Source: Euperipatoides rowelli | Taxonomy: Eukaryota > Onychophora > Udeonychophora > Euonychophora > Peripatopsidae | Assembly: GCA_003024985.2 (NCBI GenBank) | Contig: PXIH01S0005410.1 | Direction: 5' to 3' (one strand) | DNA length: 10,267 nt | Part shown: piece by piece, positions 8,478-10,267 of the stretch | How the letters are laid out: each line of letters begins with the position of its first letter | Numbering within the stretch: position 1 is the stretch's first letter | Program-made: the position numbers and the translations under genes | The notes under the pieces: generated by a model | What the model was told of the DNA's origin: nothing | What the model saw: only the letters and a program-made list of their open reading frames with translations | The model's database searches: none

Positions 8478-8908
8478 AATACGAAATAAAACAACAAACA
8501 AATGTCTCGAGATCAAAATTGGAATGATCCAAGTTGTAAAGTACATGTAAGATTTCTCAAATGATAATTTCCGTTTTCTTTTATAGATTGGCAAATGATA
8601 AATAGAAATTTACTTTGTTGTCTAAATCATAGCCAGATTAAAAATTAATTTGTTATTCAATAAAATAATAGAAATTAAGTTAGAACTTAGCAATACGAAA
8701 AAACAACAACAAACAAATGTCTCGAGATCAAAATTGGAATGATTCAAATTGTAAAGTACATGTAAGATTTCTCAAATGATAATTTCCATTTTCTTTTATA
8801 GATTGGCAAATGATAAATAGAAATTTACTTTGTTGTCTAAATCATAGCCAGATTAAAAATTAATTTGTTATTCAATAAAATAATAGAAATTAAGTTAGAA
8901 CTTAGCAA
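8478..8908. repeat. 215-bp tandem direct duplication (two copies)
   Basis: Copy 1 spans about 8478-8692 and copy 2 about 8692-8908, offset by 215 bp along almost their whole length. Anchors are TCTCGAGATCAAAATTGG, GATTGGCAAATGATAAATAG and AAGTTAGAACTTAGCAA in both copies. By eye there are only three substitutions (CC/TC and G/A in GATCCAAGTTG against GATTCAAATTG, and G/A in TTTCCGTTTT against TTTCCATTTT), plus small indel-like differences in the A/C-rich left edge. The high identity implies a recent event. Both copies carry an acceptor-like pyrimidine tract with TATAG (AG at 8586 and 8801) and an AATAAA hexamer (8659 and 8874). No transposon terminal repeats were seen. Confidence 0.95.
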
Positions 8909-8979
8909 CGTTTTCATTGTCTTTTTTTTTTAATCAAATCGTAAATCCGTAGCTTGCCTTTGATTTTGTTTAAGACCTC

Positions 8980-9035
8980 TAGCCTAATTGTTATTCTTTT
9001 TTAAATTTAGCCTAATTGTTATTCTTTTTTTTTAA
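8980..9035. repeat. 28-bp tandem direct duplication
   Basis: The segment TAGCCTAATTGTTATTCTTT recurs with a 28-bp offset (starts near 8980 and 9008), each copy followed by a T tract and AAA. Differences lie in T-tract length. It probably arose by slippage or local duplication and has no apparent function. Confidence 0.85.
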
Positions 9036-9402
9036 AGTTGGTTTCTCATTTTTGAACAAAATTGTTTGAACGAGTAAAGAAATTGTAATCTATAAGTAAA
9101 ATAAACTAATATTTTAAACTAGGTTCTCTAAGAATACGAGTTGAATATTTCAAACAGTTGCTTGTTATCCTAATTTTCAACTGTTTTATCCACCATCTTT
9201 AAAATTGTAATACACAAGATGTTAAAGAGATTAACATGCTTATTTATTTATTCAGGGATTATAAATATTGGTTCTAGTTTACTTAAACTTAAAACAAACT
9301 TTATTTTGTCTTTTTTTATTTTGTATATCGATAGTTGCACAAGTTCTTTTTTTTTTTTAAATAATTTTTTATTACCGTACTAAAAAATCAAAATAATAAA
9401 AG

Positions 9403-9430
9403 TTAAAATTAAAATTAAATTAAATTAAAA
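9403..9430. repeat. TTAAAA/TTAAA simple repeat
   Basis: Irregular alternation of TTAAAAT and TTAAAT units, a low-complexity microsatellite-like patch with no further signal. Confidence 0.6.
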
Positions 9431-9771
9431 ATTATTTGAAATCGCTTAAGCAGCAACAAGGCAGCTTATAGTGGTAGACAATCAAGATAAGTTGAGAACT
9501 AGGTTAATGTGGACAGTTTAACTTAACAATAAACACCCCATCCCCAGAGTTGAAAGAATGTTATTTTTTTTATTTTTTTTTCTTCCATAAGTACATAACT
9601 ATATTCGCTCTTTCTTTCTTGAAAACACCAAGAGTTAACTATTTTATTATGGCTCATCTTTTTTATTATTTTGCTGATTCGGATCCACTATTTGTTTATT
9701 ATAAAAATAGAAAAATAAATTAACCTAGCATTTATTATAGTAAGCTACCACTTTTTTTTTTTTCAGAGAGA

Positions 9772-9772
9772 N
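9772..9772. other. Undetermined base (N)
   Basis: The only ambiguous base in the window, in AGAGANAAAATAAG directly after a pyrimidine tract and CAG (AG at 9765-9766). The combination looks like a splice acceptor. Following exon D it would give Gly-Glu-x-Lys-stop, so it is not the expected next tomosyn exon. Confidence 0.95.
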
Positions 9773-10267
9773 AAAATAAGAATGTATGGAAGAGTTTGCC
9801 TAAGTCAGATATTAACAAAAAAACTTTATGATTTTTAATGATTTGCTTGATTTTATTTGTATGTGCTATATCTTTCTTGACCTATTGTGTAAAGGCATAA
9901 CCTATACTTGATGAATAAATAAATAAAAATTAATGAGTTTCTGGTAACAAAATATATACAGTAATTAAAAAAAATAGAATAGTTTTGTGTTAACCTTTGG
10001 GTGATTTTTGTTGTAATTATAGACCATTTTTTTAATTTTATTTCAATTCTTCGATAAGAGCAATTTTAATACGAACCTAGCTTATATTTGTTTTTATTTA
10101 ATATGTACTGTATTTCTATTAATTTATGCATAGCATATTAAATTTATTAAAACTGATAAGAAATTAATCTATTGAACTAGGTAGGTAATGTAGCTAACAT
10201 TTAAAAAAAAAAAAAAATTCTTTAAAATTTTTTGTTCGGAGAATTTTTGCTGAGTGATTTTTTCAAA

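Larger units (their letters stand above)
8214..10267 (+). other. 5' part of downstream tomosyn intron
   Basis: Starts with GTAAAT directly after exon D and runs past the end of the window. No segment encoding the expected His-x-Asp-Gly continuation follows any AG. It contains a 215-bp tandem duplication (8478-8908), a 28-bp tandem duplication (8980-9035), A/T simple sequence around 9403-9430, one undetermined base (9772) and an A15 run (10203-10217). Confidence 0.8.

Noticed and set aside
1-10267. CRISPR array, prokaryotic operon, phage or integrated virus
   Set aside because: There are no regularly spaced repeats, no long ORFs and no ribosome-binding sites. The spliced tomosyn exons establish animal nuclear DNA.

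Overview
The window is a piece of a nuclear, intron-rich, very AT-rich animal genome (about three quarters A+T by eye). It contains the middle of one protein-coding gene on the + strand: tomosyn (syntaxin-binding protein 5 family, Lgl superfamily), an inhibitor of SNARE-driven vesicle fusion. Four internal exons are visible: 2241-2395, 3287-3359, 6524-6671 and 8146-8213. All have GT/AG borders and compatible phases. Joined, they give 444 nt, or 148 codons' worth, of uninterrupted reading frame from the N-terminal WD40/beta-propeller half of the protein. The exons before and after lie outside the window, so neither the gene's start nor its C-terminal SNARE motif is present. No bacterial, viral, CRISPR or RNA-gene feature was found.

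The protein looks arthropod-type. Stretches such as HGKTTTVLEMEH, CPTDLIPAFYSVG and GGEW..A.CSY resemble, from memory, insect tomosyn more than vertebrate STXBP5. The species cannot be fixed. The heavy scatter of TACAGTA/TACTGTA palindromes and the AT-rich introns would suit a crustacean or chelicerate, but this is a guess.

Layout: 1-2240 is the 3' part of an upstream intron, with A and G homopolymers and one AT-rich hairpin. Exon A follows, then an 891-nt intron holding a 27-bp-period duplication. After exon B comes a 3164-nt intron with a less AT-rich island (about 4732-4845) whose right edge is shared with the repeat in the previous intron. That intron also holds a 16-nt palindrome with a 14-bp tandem repeat (4961-5008). 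After exon C, a 1474-nt intron carries a symmetric dyad (6941-6978), a G12 run and a dense palindrome cluster (7633-7803). After exon D, more than 2 kb of open-ended intron contains a near-perfect 215-bp tandem duplication (8478-8908), a 28-bp tandem duplication and one ambiguous base (9772).

Nothing here amounts to a new molecular system. The points most worth checking are the dispersed repeat family, the about tenfold excess of the TACAGTA/TACTGTA motif across introns, the competing splice acceptor 44 nt upstream of exon A, and the duplicated unit carrying acceptor-like and AATAAA signals.
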